DNA of 64,000 nucleotides from Epiperipatus broadwayi (lineage: Eukaryota > Onychophora > Udeonychophora > Euonychophora > Peripatidae): assembly GCA_028023455.1 (NCBI GenBank), contig JAQFVV010013334.1:1-64000 (forward strand), given 5' to 3'. Below are positions 1 to 16,589 of the stretch, in pieces (position 1 is the first letter of the stretch; each line of letters begins with the position of its first letter). The position numbers and the translations under genes are program-made. Under the pieces are notes generated by a model. It searched no databases and was not told the origin of the DNA. It saw only the letters and a program-made list of their open reading frames with translations.

Positions 1-2435
1 GTCATGTTGCAGAGAAAACTCAATAATGCCTTCTTCAAGTAATATCATCTCTCAACTGCTTTAGACTCATGCTGAAATATATATATGCTTCCAGTATATA
101 TGACTCAGTTTCATTTATACAACAGTAAATTCAATCCTATCAGAAGATACATTCCACAGCATGTTGAAGAACATTCATTCATATGGCTTCTGTGCAATTC
201 ACAGATCTTCACCAATAGCAACAGCACCAGAAGATATCTAGCTACATTTATCAATGAGTCTGCAACAAATTAAGGCCTAGGACAACAATATTGCATGCTC
301 AGACATTTTTGATGCCACTTAGTCACTACTGAACCAATGATTCAATCTATAAAAATCAAAGTCCAAAAGTAACAAGATTTTGAATAGCACTCAGTGGTAC
401 CATTTAATACTCTCAACATAGCTCAACCCACATAACTATCTTCAAGACCATCCACCACCATGATCTAGCAGAATTTATTCCCCATCTATCACCAACCGAG
501 TTACCTATGTAGCTCTACTCTCACATTGTCTTTATTCTTTGTAGGGCAATCTAATAACTATGCAGATAATGTTCTTTCCTAATGTACGGTCAGATTAATA
601 ATTATGAGAACAATAACTCACGATTAATTTATAGATTGTATATAACTTCCAATACTGATGCCAAGTTATAACTATGTAGTATGAAAAATTATGTTTTATA
701 TTGAAATCTTTTTTAAAACTTTAATGATTTAACTTGACATCAATCTCTGTATCCAAAACTAGTGGCAAGTGTTTATAAAAAAAAAGCATACTTTACAACC
801 TGATTAGAAAATTGTAGCTCATAAAAATAAAACCCTAGTATAATAGTTGACCCTTGTAATTTTTTCAATCAAAGTTATTTTAATACTATGTAACCTCAAA
901 GCACTATTATTAAGTTGTTGGGGAAACATAACAATAATAATGATGATGATGTTAATAATAATAATAATAATACAACCACAAAAACTTAATATTACTTATA
1001 ATAAGATTCTTCAAGATTTCAAAGGTTTGAACCCTAAAAACTATAATCTACACACTCTAGATAATAAAAGTATATATGTCATTATCTAAAATAATTTTTA
1101 ATAACTTATAAAACATTTTTCTATGATAACTCAAATTGGTAGGAGACACTCTTAATAAACTGATAATTTTACAGAATCAGATAAAGAATATAGTGATTAG
1201 TAATATCGCAGATCAAAGTAATTTTGACACCTGCATAATCTCTGCAGCATTCAAGGTTTCAAACCAAGTAAAACCTATTTTGCAAATTATTAAGACCTAA
1301 CTTACAAATACTGATTGTAGAATAAAAACAACTAAACTCAACAGGAAACACCTCTCTCCTGCTTCAGAAAATATCAACCAAAAATGACATAAGGAACTAG
1401 ATCTACCAATTTATGCAAATTAATATCTCATCCCTAATGAATTGGAACGATAATGAACTAGAGAATAATCAAAGCGATGCTTTTATCATTAATATTTTGA
1501 GAAGTTTATTTACATCTTTCAAAAAAAATTCCTCCTCATTCTATAATATTAACCGCTACAGATTCTAGCATATCTTTCTAAAAATTTCTCTGGAAGCTTT
1601 TATATGATGCTTTAACTCTATAAGTTTATGAAAAACTGTTTAATTCATTGCTGAACATCCCATTTGAGATTTAATCCACTTCAAAGGAGGAAGTTTCAAC
1701 AGATATCAAAACTCTGGATAATTATGCACTGCTGCCCATCGATCAAGATTGCCAAAGCTATATAACTGGGATGGTAAAAATTGTACATCTGAATATAGTG
1801 CCAACATTTTTAAGCAATGATGGGTATTTAATAAGGTTATTGCATTTTAATATATATATCTATCAGATGCACCCATACGTTTATACCTAATATCTAACAA
1901 TTTAAACACTTTATAACTAAATTGACCTCTAATACTTTTTCAATGCAAGCTTGGAGTTCAAGAGACCATGCTCTTTGTCTCCATATAAGAGATGAATCCC
2001 TAATGTTATTCATTTGTAACAAATATCATCACCAATCAAGAAACACAAGTTCAAACAGCATAAAACACACATATGCAAGCTACCAATAAAATAATGGCAA
2101 ATGACCAATTCCATCACCATTGACACCAGCACAATCCTGAATGATGACATCTTGTTATCTCACCCCTAAAGATTTTTTCTGACTATCCAGTGATAGACAC
2201 TCATCTGTGATCTCACTGCTATAAGATCAAATAATAGTTAACGTTACTGTTGTATGAGTTTAACCAGGGGATCCATATCAAGTCTTACAATTTATCTACT
2301 ATAGCCACACTCCAATTGGTACAACCCATTCGAAACCAAAGTCAAACCAAATATTTGATCAATCAAGCAGATTCATATATCCGAAATAAACTACTCACAT
2401 GTATCCTTGAATAAAAACATCATCCCATGTTATAG
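1..2435. other. Unassigned A+T-rich DNA
   Basis: No gene, RNA or recognisable transposon was found. Open frames are short and their translations show no domain I recognise. A short (AAT/ATG) run lies near 935-972. Base composition between 1250 and 2430 is slightly richer in C and A on this strand than the DNA further on, and the stretch may be an old unclassified repeat or intron. Confidence 0.5.
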
Positions 2436-2474
2436 AAACACTCAATCATTGGCCGTCCACTTATATAATCATCT

Positions 2475-3125
2475 TTCAACAGATATCAGAAGACCACTTA
2501 GATGACTAAAAAACAAACAACAAAGAGAGTCAAGACAGAAAATGTTTCTACTCTAGATGTAATGAGAACCCCCCCTCACTGAAAGTTCTTATACCAATAG
2601 ATCTCTACCAATAAAACCATTGACTCATGCTAACTGAAGATAAATATTCAATGCTCACAGACATAAAGCTTCACAAAGGTATGAGGATTTATCTTCCAAC
2701 CAAATACTATACTCAGATTGAGGTGGACTTTCCCTATCCAGCTATACTGATATAACAAATAATATTCTGCTAGAACTATTCTACCTGTGTTTCATGCCTT
2801 CCACTCATAGAACCAGTTCGACAGAGAATAAAAGATCCATTTAGACAGTCAAAAAAGAAATGACTACCAAAGAGAGTCACAACAGAAATGATTGCTAATC
2901 CGGACAAATCACCAACTCTCCAACAAAATATTTTATCCCAATGGACTCTCTTCCACAATAAAACCATTATCTCATACCTATCAAGTGAAGATAGAGAGGT
3001 ATTCAATACCTACAGACATTACAGAATAATAGTGCTATCATGGCTGATTTTCCACAGGAATACTAAACCCAGATGGACATAAGGTTTCTTTTTATCCAGC
3101 CATACTGATATATCAAATATTATTA
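2475..3125. repeat. Diverged tandem duplication, unit about 350 bp
   Basis: Two neighbouring units share scattered blocks in the same order. A 'caaagagagtca' block occurs at 2521 and 2868, an 'aataaaaccatt..ctcat' block near 2610 and 2960, an 'acagacat' block near 2658 and 3010, and 'tatccagc.atactgatat' near 2735 and 3093. The offset drifts from about 347 to 358, so small indels have built up. The two overlapping opposite-strand frames at 2776-3082 lie inside the repeat and look accidental. No transposon ends were seen. Confidence 0.6.
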
Positions 3126-3129
3126 TAAC

Positions 3130-4735
3130 AATGCATAAGCAATTTCATCTATCAAATTGTATTTAAAAATTCATGTTTTTTACATGCAATTTAGTAACAA
3201 ATGAACAATAAGCATAGCTATAAAAACTTGAATACTCTCAACCAAATAAACTCAACTTATATATATAGCCATATTACCGACAACATAAACTTCAAACCCC
3301 TCTATATGTTTCACTCATACCATGAAGTACCCTTGCATTTTTCTTAATATCACATTGAAAACTTTAATCACATTGATTTAGGCAAACCTAATTTCACACA
3401 TGTATTATTTCAATTACTGTACATCATGTTTTTTTTTTTCTGCAAACAAGATTGAAAACCCTTTATTGCATTTGTAATATCATATGTTGAATCTAAGACT
3501 TTAATGTTTTCACATGTAACTTATATAACTCCTTTTTGAGTCTCAATAAAGTTTACTTTTGAAACAATAATGTAACATTCTTTTTCTACTTTAGTATTTA
3601 CTGAAGCTGGGTAAAAATATTAAGTCAAAGAAAAGATTATATTACCTGAAATAATGTTTTATTATTAATATTTTAATGTAAAATAATAATAGTAAACACA
3701 AACCATGAATGGGAATTTCACAGAATACCTATACATACCATTCCATTATATGCAAATAGCTGTCTGTAAATTACTACTGCTACTACACCATATTATATAT
3801 GTACAATATATATAGATAAAAAAATTTTTTTAAATCTTTACTGTACAATAGAGAAAGTATTATAGGATTTTCCAAACATCAGGGGGTTAACATTTATGTT
3901 GTTTTCCACTATTGCTTTATTCTTAAGTAGATATCCATTTATCGATCAAGATTTGTTTAGTTAGCTAGAGTGGATATTGGTCCACCCATTAAAAGAAAAA
4001 TCTAAATCTGTGGCTGAACCCAAAATCACAGCGATAGAAAAACTGGTGTACTAATCACTATGATAAGATTTTATGGGTGGAAATTTTCTTATTATGTTAT
4101 TAAAAATATTAACAATATCCAGTTAACTACTTCCCGCTTCAAGCCGCCATATTGAATTTTTTAAAATACTGGCCGGAGACACAATTTTCACAATAACTTC
4201 AGTTTTAATTATGTTAGAGCAAAAACAATTACATTGCTAGAAACTAGAAACATTAAGGAAAACAATAAACATAAAATAAATAGTGATAACTATATAAAAA
4301 ATAAGTAAAAAAAGAAATTTTCACATCCAAAATAGTTAGTATTTTATTGTTTGTTCATAATTTGGAAATTAACATTAACTAAAATTCAAAATACATCTTC
4401 AGTGATAATTTTTTTATATTCCTCATAAAATTATCTTTCTAAACATGTATAACATGTCTTACCTGAGATAATCCACAGCTTCACAATCTCCAAAAGAAGT
4501 CAGATATGACTTCTTCATTTTTATCTTGTACCCAAATGTTCTAAATGTCAAAGGTGTCTATAAAGAAATAGATTCATCCTAATAAAAGATACAAAAGAAA
4601 TCATCATAGCAATTGGCTTCTTGTCTGTCTAAAACTAGAAATTGTAGGCTACTGTCTATATCACTGATAAAATGAGTTTCATCTCTTCATTTTATATTTT
4701 TTTGTGTACATCAGTGATGTTTATATTCTTTATGT
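3130..4735. other. Unassigned A+T-rich DNA
   Basis: No coding frame above about 60 codons with recognisable content. It contains poly-T and poly-A runs and a slightly GC-richer patch near 3960-4180. On the minus strand around 4010-4060 that patch has a weak tRNA B-box-like 'gggttcag', too degraded to call. Confidence 0.45.
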
Positions 4736-4740
4736 GACAC

Positions 4741-5177
4741 AAGTGATGTTTATATTCTTTATGCACAGAAGTGATGCTATCTTGTTATATTTATTGTACC
4801 ACATAGATATAATTTATTTGCATACAGTTCATTTGTTAGCTATAGACTTGAAAATAATGTTATGAAACATATAGCAAAAACAAAGCATGAACATAAACAA
4901 GAATCACAATTTGATTATATGTTTGTGTATGCAATGTTTGTATACATTTGATTATTAATTTTATAACTGTTTATATTCTTTATGCACACAAGTGATGCTT
5001 ATATTCTTTATGCACAGAAGTGATATCTTGTTATATTTACTGTACCACATAGATATAATTTATTTGCATACAGTTCATTTGTTAGCTACAGACTTAAAAA
5101 ACATAAACAAGAATCAGAATTTGATTATATGTTTGTGTATGCAATGTTTGTATACATTTGATTATTAGTTTTATAAC
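4741..5177. repeat. Tandem duplication, unit about 249 bp
   Basis: Copy A (about 4741-4978) and copy B (about 4990-5177) share 'aagtgatg.ttatattcttt', the block reading 'accacatagatataattt', and a common end around 'tacatttgattatta'. Copy B lacks an internal stretch of roughly 50 bases that is present in copy A near 4850-4890. Three shorter 'gtgatgtttatattctttatg' sub-repeats sit at the front of copy A. No coding potential and no terminal inverted repeats were seen. Confidence 0.8.
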
Positions 5178-5233
5178 ACATTACTTGTAAACCATATTAT
5201 ATAAACATAATTAATGATTTTCATAATAAATTA

Positions 5234-5671
5234 TTAAGACAGCTGTTTAAAATCAGGTTGACTGTCTGAGAGATAATCGTGCATGTGAAAGACTAGCAAA
5301 CTTTCAATTATTTCCAATTTATTAACAACATGCGATTTAGACAAATATTATTTACATCTATTGCTGATAAATTATATTAAAATTGTGGTGTAGTAAATCT
5401 GAGATTTCACTCTGTAATATCTTAAATTAATAACACAATGAATGATAAGTGTATATGTTTATATATTCAAGCTTTCAGGCCAAGATGCTTAAGACTGGCT
5501 TATATATATAAAAAGTTAAGTTGAGAAAAGGTTGGTATCCTTTTCTTATCAAAATCTCTGTCATGTATCGAAGCCTGATCATTCTTAAGACAGCTGTTTA
5601 AATTCTGATTGGCTGTCTGAGAGATAATCGCGCATGTGAAAGACTAGCAAACTTTCAATTATTTCCAATAA
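5234..5671. repeat. Pair of about 87-bp direct repeats 350 bp apart
   Basis: Positions 5234-5322 and 5585-5671 are near-identical. Both begin 'ttaagacagctgttta', run through 'ctgtctgagagataatcg' and 'catgtgaaagactagcaaac', and end 'tcaattatttccaa'. The second copy has a CCAAT-box-like 'gattggct' where the first reads 'ggttgact'. The DNA between them carries no open frame of note. The arrangement could be short LTR-like ends, two solo copies of one repeat, or a diverged segmental duplication. Confidence 0.75.
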
Positions 5672-6058
5672 ATTATTATACTTTTTGAAAAACATTATTT
5701 TTATAATAGTGTAAGTACAACATTAGAAAATTACTATAGATATTAATTCTATATGAGAATAAATATATAACTACAATCTAATACACACTAATTTTTTGAT
5801 AGATATGAATTCTATATGAGCATAAATAAATATATAACTAACACACACTAATTACAAACTAAAATTAATAAAAAAAATAATTTTATCAAAAAATTTAAAA
5901 AAAATTTAAAAATGTTACTTATGATGTTACGTTGAAGCTCTATTATAGGCTTTCTTTGTGAATAACACTGGAGAAATTTTCACTTGCAACCCGTAAACCA
6001 TTTTTTTTTCTTTTATCGCTTCATGATAAGTACAAAAATGATAAAAAAAAAAAATTAA

Positions 6059-6101
6059 GGTAAAGGTTTACTATAGTGGCCTCAATATGTTGGCCCTCTA
6101 T
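6059..6101 (+). repeat. Merlin left terminal inverted repeat
   Basis: A 43-bp inverted repeat that pairs with 7402-7444 apart from two mismatches (T/C after the CTATAG block and G/A in the CAATAT.TTGG block). It lies directly against the target duplication at 6051-6058. Confidence 0.93.
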
Positions 6102-6328
6102 AAAAAAAAAAAAAACATTTACCTTTTTAAAGAATTTGAATGTTGGATTAATTATACAACATTAATTAAAAGAATTAGTTTTAATTTCTTTGAAAGTTAA
6201 GAATTTAAACTGTCTACAACTTAAGAATTTAAACTATCTACATTTATAGCACATGTAAAAAAAAGACACCCTCTGTGTTCAACAGTTTGAATTACATGCA
6301 CATGTGTACAGTTTTATAGTTGGAAAAA

Positions 6329-7291
6329 ATGACTGCTACATGCTTAGTACCTGATGGTGAAATTTTGAGTGTTGCTGCTATTCTGGCAGAAAAATGGAAT
6401 CTACACAAGTTATGGAATGCCATATAAACTACGGAATTGGCCATCAAATGGCTTGCACGAAGACTCCTTCTGAAGAACTATGCCTTATGCCAACAGTGTG
6501 GTGTTCATTGTTCACTGGTGATGTATTCTACAGGCTTAGATGGGTGTAGATGGCAATGCAGAATATGTCACCATTGCAGCTCAATCAGAAAGGGGTCTTT
6601 CTTTTCCCAAAGTCATCTGCCTCTGGGAACAATTATAAACATAGTGTATTTTTGAGTGCATAATTTGCCCCAACAATACATTGTGCATGAGACCGGCATC
6701 AGCAAAAAAATAATCATTGACTGGGCTAATTTTTGCTGGGAGGAATGTGCCAAATATTTTGACACAAATCCGACAGTTCTCAGTGAATTTGATGACAATA
6801 GGGAGCCATTAATCATCGAAATTGACAAAACCTATTATTTCCACCACAAATATCACAGGGGGACTATACGGAGAGGTCATTGGGTCTTTGGCAGTATAGA
6901 GAGAGCATCAAGAAAGTGCTTCTTGACAGAAGTTGCAGACAGGATAGCTGATACATTGGAGGGCCTGATACAGCAGTTCATTTTACCAGGTACGCACATT
7001 ATTTCAGATGGCCGGGCTGCGTACAATAATATCAGCAGTCTCAACAATGTTGTGTATATGCATTCGGTTGTCATCCATCAGGACAACTTCATGCATCCCG
7101 AAGACCAAGGCGTACACATCCAGAATATTGAAAATATGTGGATGAGAGCAAGGCTTAAGCTGAAATTCCAATCTGGCACTAGCAGAGCTTTGTTTTCATC
7201 GTACCTGCATGAATTTGTCCTCCGGAGTAAATACAGCAAAACCACTTTTTTCTCCAACTTCCTAGTGTGTATAGGACATAATTATGTTTAA
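6329..7291 (+). pseudogene. Merlin transposase, two in-frame stops
   Basis: One reading frame of 320 codons runs from ATG 6329 to TAA 7289-7291, with in-frame stops TAA at 6425 and TGA at 6653 and no frameshift. The N-terminal part has the cysteine pairs of a zinc ribbon (CQQCG, then QCRICHHC) followed by SIRKGSFF, which is typical of IS1595/ISXO2-type transposases. The catalytic domain keeps all three acidic residues: D in IEIDKT (codon near 6824), D in IISDGRAAY (near 7007) and E in QNIENMW (near 7130), with WVFGSIER between the first two. The TGA falls where relatives usually have tryptophan, so a single G-to-A change would explain it. The protein would cut and join DNA at the 43-bp ends. 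The nonsense codons make this copy non-functional unless they are suppressed. Confidence 0.92.
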
Positions 7292-7401
7292 AAAGGTAAA
7301 TGTTTTTTTTATTATCTTTTACATTTGAATAAATTTTAATTTAATTGTAATATAGTAGCATATACATAAGATTTCAAACAATTTAGTTATAATTTTAAAC
7401 A

Positions 7402-7444
7402 ATAGAGGGCCAATATATTGAGGCCGCTATAGTAAACCTTTACC
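7402..7444 (-). repeat. Merlin right terminal inverted repeat
   Basis: Reverse complement of the left end with two mismatches. It is followed at once by the second AAAATTAA copy at 7445-7452. Confidence 0.93.
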
Positions 7445-8006
7445 AAAATTAAATACTGTGGTCGATTAAAAATTCTGTAAAAAATCCAAATTTCAACCGA
7501 TTTTTTTGAGATAAATATTTTCTGAAAACCATGTGATTATGCTATCAAATGCCTGTATTTTGTTTGATGTAATGCTTATACTTTTTATGTCAGTAAAGAC
7601 GGAAAACAAAACATCATTTGACAAGTGACAACAGTGCTCTCATAGCGCTCACAAAGCGGAATTAAAATTAGTAAATTATATTTATATAAAACTTCCCTGG
7701 AAATAGTATTTTTAAAAGTATCTGTTTGACATATATTAAAATCTACATGAAACAAAAAAAAAATGTCTCTTATGTCTTACGTAAAAATTTAGAACTATTT
7801 TTTCAGATAGTCAATTAGTAATCATTTAAGCTGACCTTTCAATTATTATATTACTTTAAAAAAAATTATATGCTCTAATGATCTGATATTTATAATCTGA
7901 TGAGCATTTGTCTTTTCCTTTACCATTTTAGTAGATTTATTTAAAGATTGATTTGCATATATATATATAAAACCAAAACTGTCTAACACTATACTAGCAA
8001 AAATAA

Positions 8007-8245
8007 AAATGCAAAACCATAAAACAATACAGTACTAGATTAAATTCAAAATTTTACCAAAATCCTTACACAACCATGGTTTCATCTACTAAGGTTTGTT
8101 TGTTTGTATATATATATATGTTTTCCTTTAGGTTGATTTTCACTTGAGAAGGTCTATTTGTAGTAGATGAAACCATGGTTGTGTAAGGATTTTGGTAAAA
8201 TTTTGAATTTAATCTAGTACTGTATTGTTTTATGGTTTTGCATTT
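8007..8245. repeat. Perfect fold-back, 85-bp arms
   Basis: Positions 8007-8091 and 8161-8245 are exact reverse complements over 85 bases and are separated by a 69-base spacer that holds a short (TA)n. The right arm runs straight into a (TA)n tract (about 8246-8267). Opposite-strand frames that read through this stretch are by-products of the palindrome. A perfect palindrome of this size means a very recent inverted duplication, a young fold-back element, or a library or assembly artefact. Confidence 0.9.
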
Positions 8246-8439
8246 ATATATATATATATATATATAAGGGATTTGAACCCATATAAACTGAACCCTGATT
8301 ATAAGTGTGTGTGTGAGAGAGATAATCATCTGGATCAACAGATGAATGCTAGATCAGCACAAAATATGTACATTGGAGATTATCTTTTTCACATGTATGT
8401 GATCATGTGTATCAGTTGCATAAGATGGAGTGGATAGCT

Positions 8440-10085
8440 ATAACAAGCTTACCACAGAGCAGAGATTTTTGAACATCCTTTTCTAGAGGAGCAGTTAGTA
8501 CTTATCAGCTTTGTAAATTGCTGGGTAATAAAAAGTTTAAATATTTTTTATTTTAGTTTTTATTTTCTAATTAAGATTAGTTAGATACCTGCTTATTGAC
8601 CAAACTGTTTATTGATTAAGCCGTATATGCGTCTATATATAGACTGTTAAGATATGTAAAAAGAAAATGTTTACAATATTGAAAATTAAGAAATCCATTT
8701 TATTTCCATTGGACTAACTCTTTAATTATCAATATATTGACTGAATATCTTATGAAATGTTGTAACAAAAGAGAAAAGAATTAATTTAGCAAATGTTGAA
8801 AAGATATATTCATATCTACATAAATGGTTGTGGAAATTACACAGGTGTATCAAATAATTGTTTAACATATGTTTTATGAACAGTTATTGTAAAATCTAGA
8901 CTAAACATTTATTTTAATACATCTTAAATTGTAAGTAAATGCTTTTGAATAATTAAATGCAGTTGAATTTGAATAATAGTTTATGAACTACATTTTAAAC
9001 TTAGGCTTGTTTGTAAATATCAATTAACTTTGAATAATATATCATTGGTGTGGCATTAAATCTGAAATCCAGAATAGTCTTTAAATTTATTATACTAGTT
9101 TGAAATAATAATAATAATATTAGAACTGATTTACAACCAAAATTTTAATTTTTTTTAATGCATTAATTTTTTAGTAAATTATATAATTAAAAAAAAACAC
9201 GTCAGTTTCCTAAAAATGCCTCCAATGTATTCTAAAATGTTTTTAAAAAATTGAATTATATATACTATATCTGTTACACTTTTCAAAAGTAATTTTTTAT
9301 TAAAATTTTACTAAAATGCTTTTGCAATAGAAAATATCAGAATTTATTATAAATATTTAAGATCACAAATGTTTTGATTTAGTAATGCTATTCCCTCCCC
9401 CAAAAGGTAAAAAAAAAAGGAATTTTTTTATATTTATTTTTTTATCTATCAAATGTTGAATATAAATTTTGTAAAACTCTGTTCTCTTTCTACGGAGGTC
9501 TGATCTTAATAAAATAACACCATGTTGCAGAGTTTTGTAATATAAGATCTTTTTAAGTTTAAATTACGAAAACTGTATCATGTATTCAACACCAACATCC
9601 TTAGTGGGTTAACATAATAACAGAGGGGCAGACTCGAGAGCTAAAAATTCATTGATTGAAGTTTAATCTGTCATTCCTAGTACTGCACCTCCCAAGCAAG
9701 TCATTATTTGATTACATTATTAAAATCAATAAAATTAATATGTCATACATAAGAATTTTATCTTTCAAAGCAACCTTTATTGTTAAAGTTTACATAGAAG
9801 TCTTCTGGGTCTAATTACCCGAAGTGATTGCAAAGCATTCAATGTACAAAAAAACAAAACAATTATTAGTAATCTTGTTTACACTCCAGACAACAATTAT
9901 GTCCACAAAAGGGTTACTATAATTTTGCCCAATGTGTATCTGTACATGGGTCTATATGGCCCAACCACTGAGAAGTTATCCACAGTCCAATGATTCCATC
10001 CTGGGGAACTCACGCGAAGACTCAAGCTTCAGCTTAATACAAATACTCAAAAGTTATTGTGAAATATAAAATAAGCATTAATATA
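8440..10085. other. Unassigned A+T-rich DNA
   Basis: Nothing coding was recognised. A short (AAT)n lies near 9106-9119. A GC-richer patch at about 9610-9700 and 9930-10040 has no frame I could name. The last part may be very decayed extension of the RTE fragment that follows. Confidence 0.45.
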
Positions 10086-10086
10086 A

Positions 10087-11350
10087 CTCATTAATTAAAA
10101 ACCTTCCTTTTCAAGAATATAAACATATTTCGTTTTAATGTTAATTTATTTTTCTCACAAATGTTTTAACCAAATTTAATTCTATGATTATTTTTATCCA
10201 TTATGTTTTTGTACTATTAAAAATTTGACCAACATATTTATAATTGTTAAACTAATTCTAATTTACTACTATCAATTTCTATTTTTTTTAAAAAAAAATA
10301 CCATTGCAAATCACTTTAATCTATTTAGCAGTTGTCTTTAATCCAACATTTTTTCTATCATCTGGATAGCCCTTCTTCAAGCTCTGAAGTATTGTTTATA
10401 AAAAACGAACCATACAGTCTGTAAAATGTCTATGACTTAAATAAGATTTTTTTTTCAATTTTCATTATTCTCACAAAACTGCTATAAAATCTATACACCC
10501 TTATCTATACTAATGTTTTTAATATTATCTTGCACTCTATTCACTATAGTTGCATTTTCGTAAATATTATTTACAATTTTATGATATTTTAGGTCTGTAT
10601 TTTGATTTCAAAAGCTGTAATCATTCATTAATGTTGAGAGACTCAAATATCTTTTATTGAAATTTTTTTAAATGTTTGATTGTTATATACTCTGATATCA
10701 CTACTTTTAAACCCAATTTCCCTTGGTTGTTTTGAACCCAATATTTTTATAAATGAGTTGTAATGATATTGGAAGATTCACGAGTTTGTAATTTTAAATG
10801 TCTTTTTATAAAACTTTTCATCAATATCACCATTGCATTTTTCTAAACATTGAGAATAATTCCATTATTTCACAGTGTTTTACTATCCTTTATGATTTAA
10901 TTCCATCTTACTTTATCATTTTGAATGTTTGGTACTTTTTTGTAATTGTATGAGCTTTTTTTTTCATTATATAGTTTTGTTAGAAATCTTTTATCCATTT
11001 TATATCTTCATTTTTTCATGGTAGTAATGACTGCATTACTTTTTATTGCTGAAATAAATGTTTTCCTATAAAAATACATTGTTTTCTATTTTTCATAGTT
11101 TTCCTTGTTATTTCAAAGATATATTTTCTTATATTATCATTAACCCATTTTGTATGACTTTATTTTAATACTTTCATATTTCTTATTTTCGGCTTACATT
11201 GTGTTAAAAATTTACAAATATTAGCTAATTTTTTAGCCTCATATCTATGTAGAAATTTTTAGTGGTGTATCCATTACCTTCTTTTTAATCTCATTCAATT
11301 CTTAATCATCATCACTATTAGTATTTAAAACAATTTTCAAATTATATTCT
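10087..11350 (-). mobile_element. Decayed RTE-like LINE fragment
   Basis: This region matches, in order, the minus-strand RTE copy at 20.9-22.4 kb. 'ttaaaaaccttccttttcaa' occurs at 10096 and about 20944. Further matches are 'tttatccattatgttt', the 'ctctgaagtattgtt..aaa' versus 'ctctaaagcattatttg' region, 'tctatgacttaaata' versus 'aaatgacttaaata', and later 'attaccttctttttaatctcattcaa' versus 'gttattttcatattaatttcattcaa'. The reading frame is broken throughout. It covers part of the reverse transcriptase and linker and lacks the endonuclease end. The right boundary is approximate. Confidence 0.7.
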
Positions 11351-11399
11351 ACATTTGTTTGAGTATTTTTGAAGGTTAGAAATACCAATTGCTAATCAC

Positions 11400-16490
<5,091 letters not shown>

Positions 16491-16498
16491 TATTACAG

Positions 16499-16585
16499 GT
16501 TGTGCCAGCTTCACAGAAGCTATGGACTTAACACCAGAAATGAGTATATATTCAAGAAAATTAAGGATGGAGGTACAGATACCAA
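16499..16585 (+). CDS. Possible internal exon of an unknown gene
   Basis: A GC-richer island in very A+T-rich DNA. It is preceded by a pyrimidine-rich tract and an acceptor-like 'ctattacag' (AG at 16497-16498). Two donor-like sites follow: GGAG/gtacag at 16573 and CAA/gtaaaagt at 16586. Using the second, the segment is 87 bases, which keeps frame. Its peptide contains CASFTEAMDLTPEM and SIYSRKLRME, which has a natural amino-acid balance unlike the neighbouring K/N/I/F-rich translations. I do not recognise the protein. With no partner exon in view this could equally be chance, so I rate it low. Confidence 0.28.
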
Positions 16586-16589
16586 GTAA

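Larger units (their letters stand above)
6051..7452 (+). mobile_element. Merlin-type DNA transposon with target duplication
   Basis: The element itself runs 6059-7444 (1,386 bp). It is bounded by an exact 8-bp direct repeat AAAATTAA at 6051-6058 and 7445-7452. The left end (6059-6101) and right end (7402-7444) are 43-bp inverted repeats that begin GGTAAAGGTTTACTATAG and differ at only two positions. A single transposase frame fills most of the interior. An 8-9 bp duplication, terminal repeats starting GG and an IS1016/ISXO2-like transposase are the known hallmarks of the Merlin superfamily. The close match of the ends suggests a fairly recent insertion. It is probably immobile, because the transposase frame has two stops. 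Confidence 0.93.

Noticed and set aside
847-1089. 80-codon frame with a run of M and I
   Set aside because: It reads through an (ATG/AAT)n microsatellite; no start context, domain or splice support.
4005-4065. tRNA-like segment on the minus strand with 'gggttcag'
   Set aside because: The arms do not pair and the B box is incomplete.
8066-8437. Overlapping opposite-strand frames with YIYIYI runs
   Set aside because: They lie in the perfect palindrome and the adjoining (TA)n, so they are translations of a repeat.
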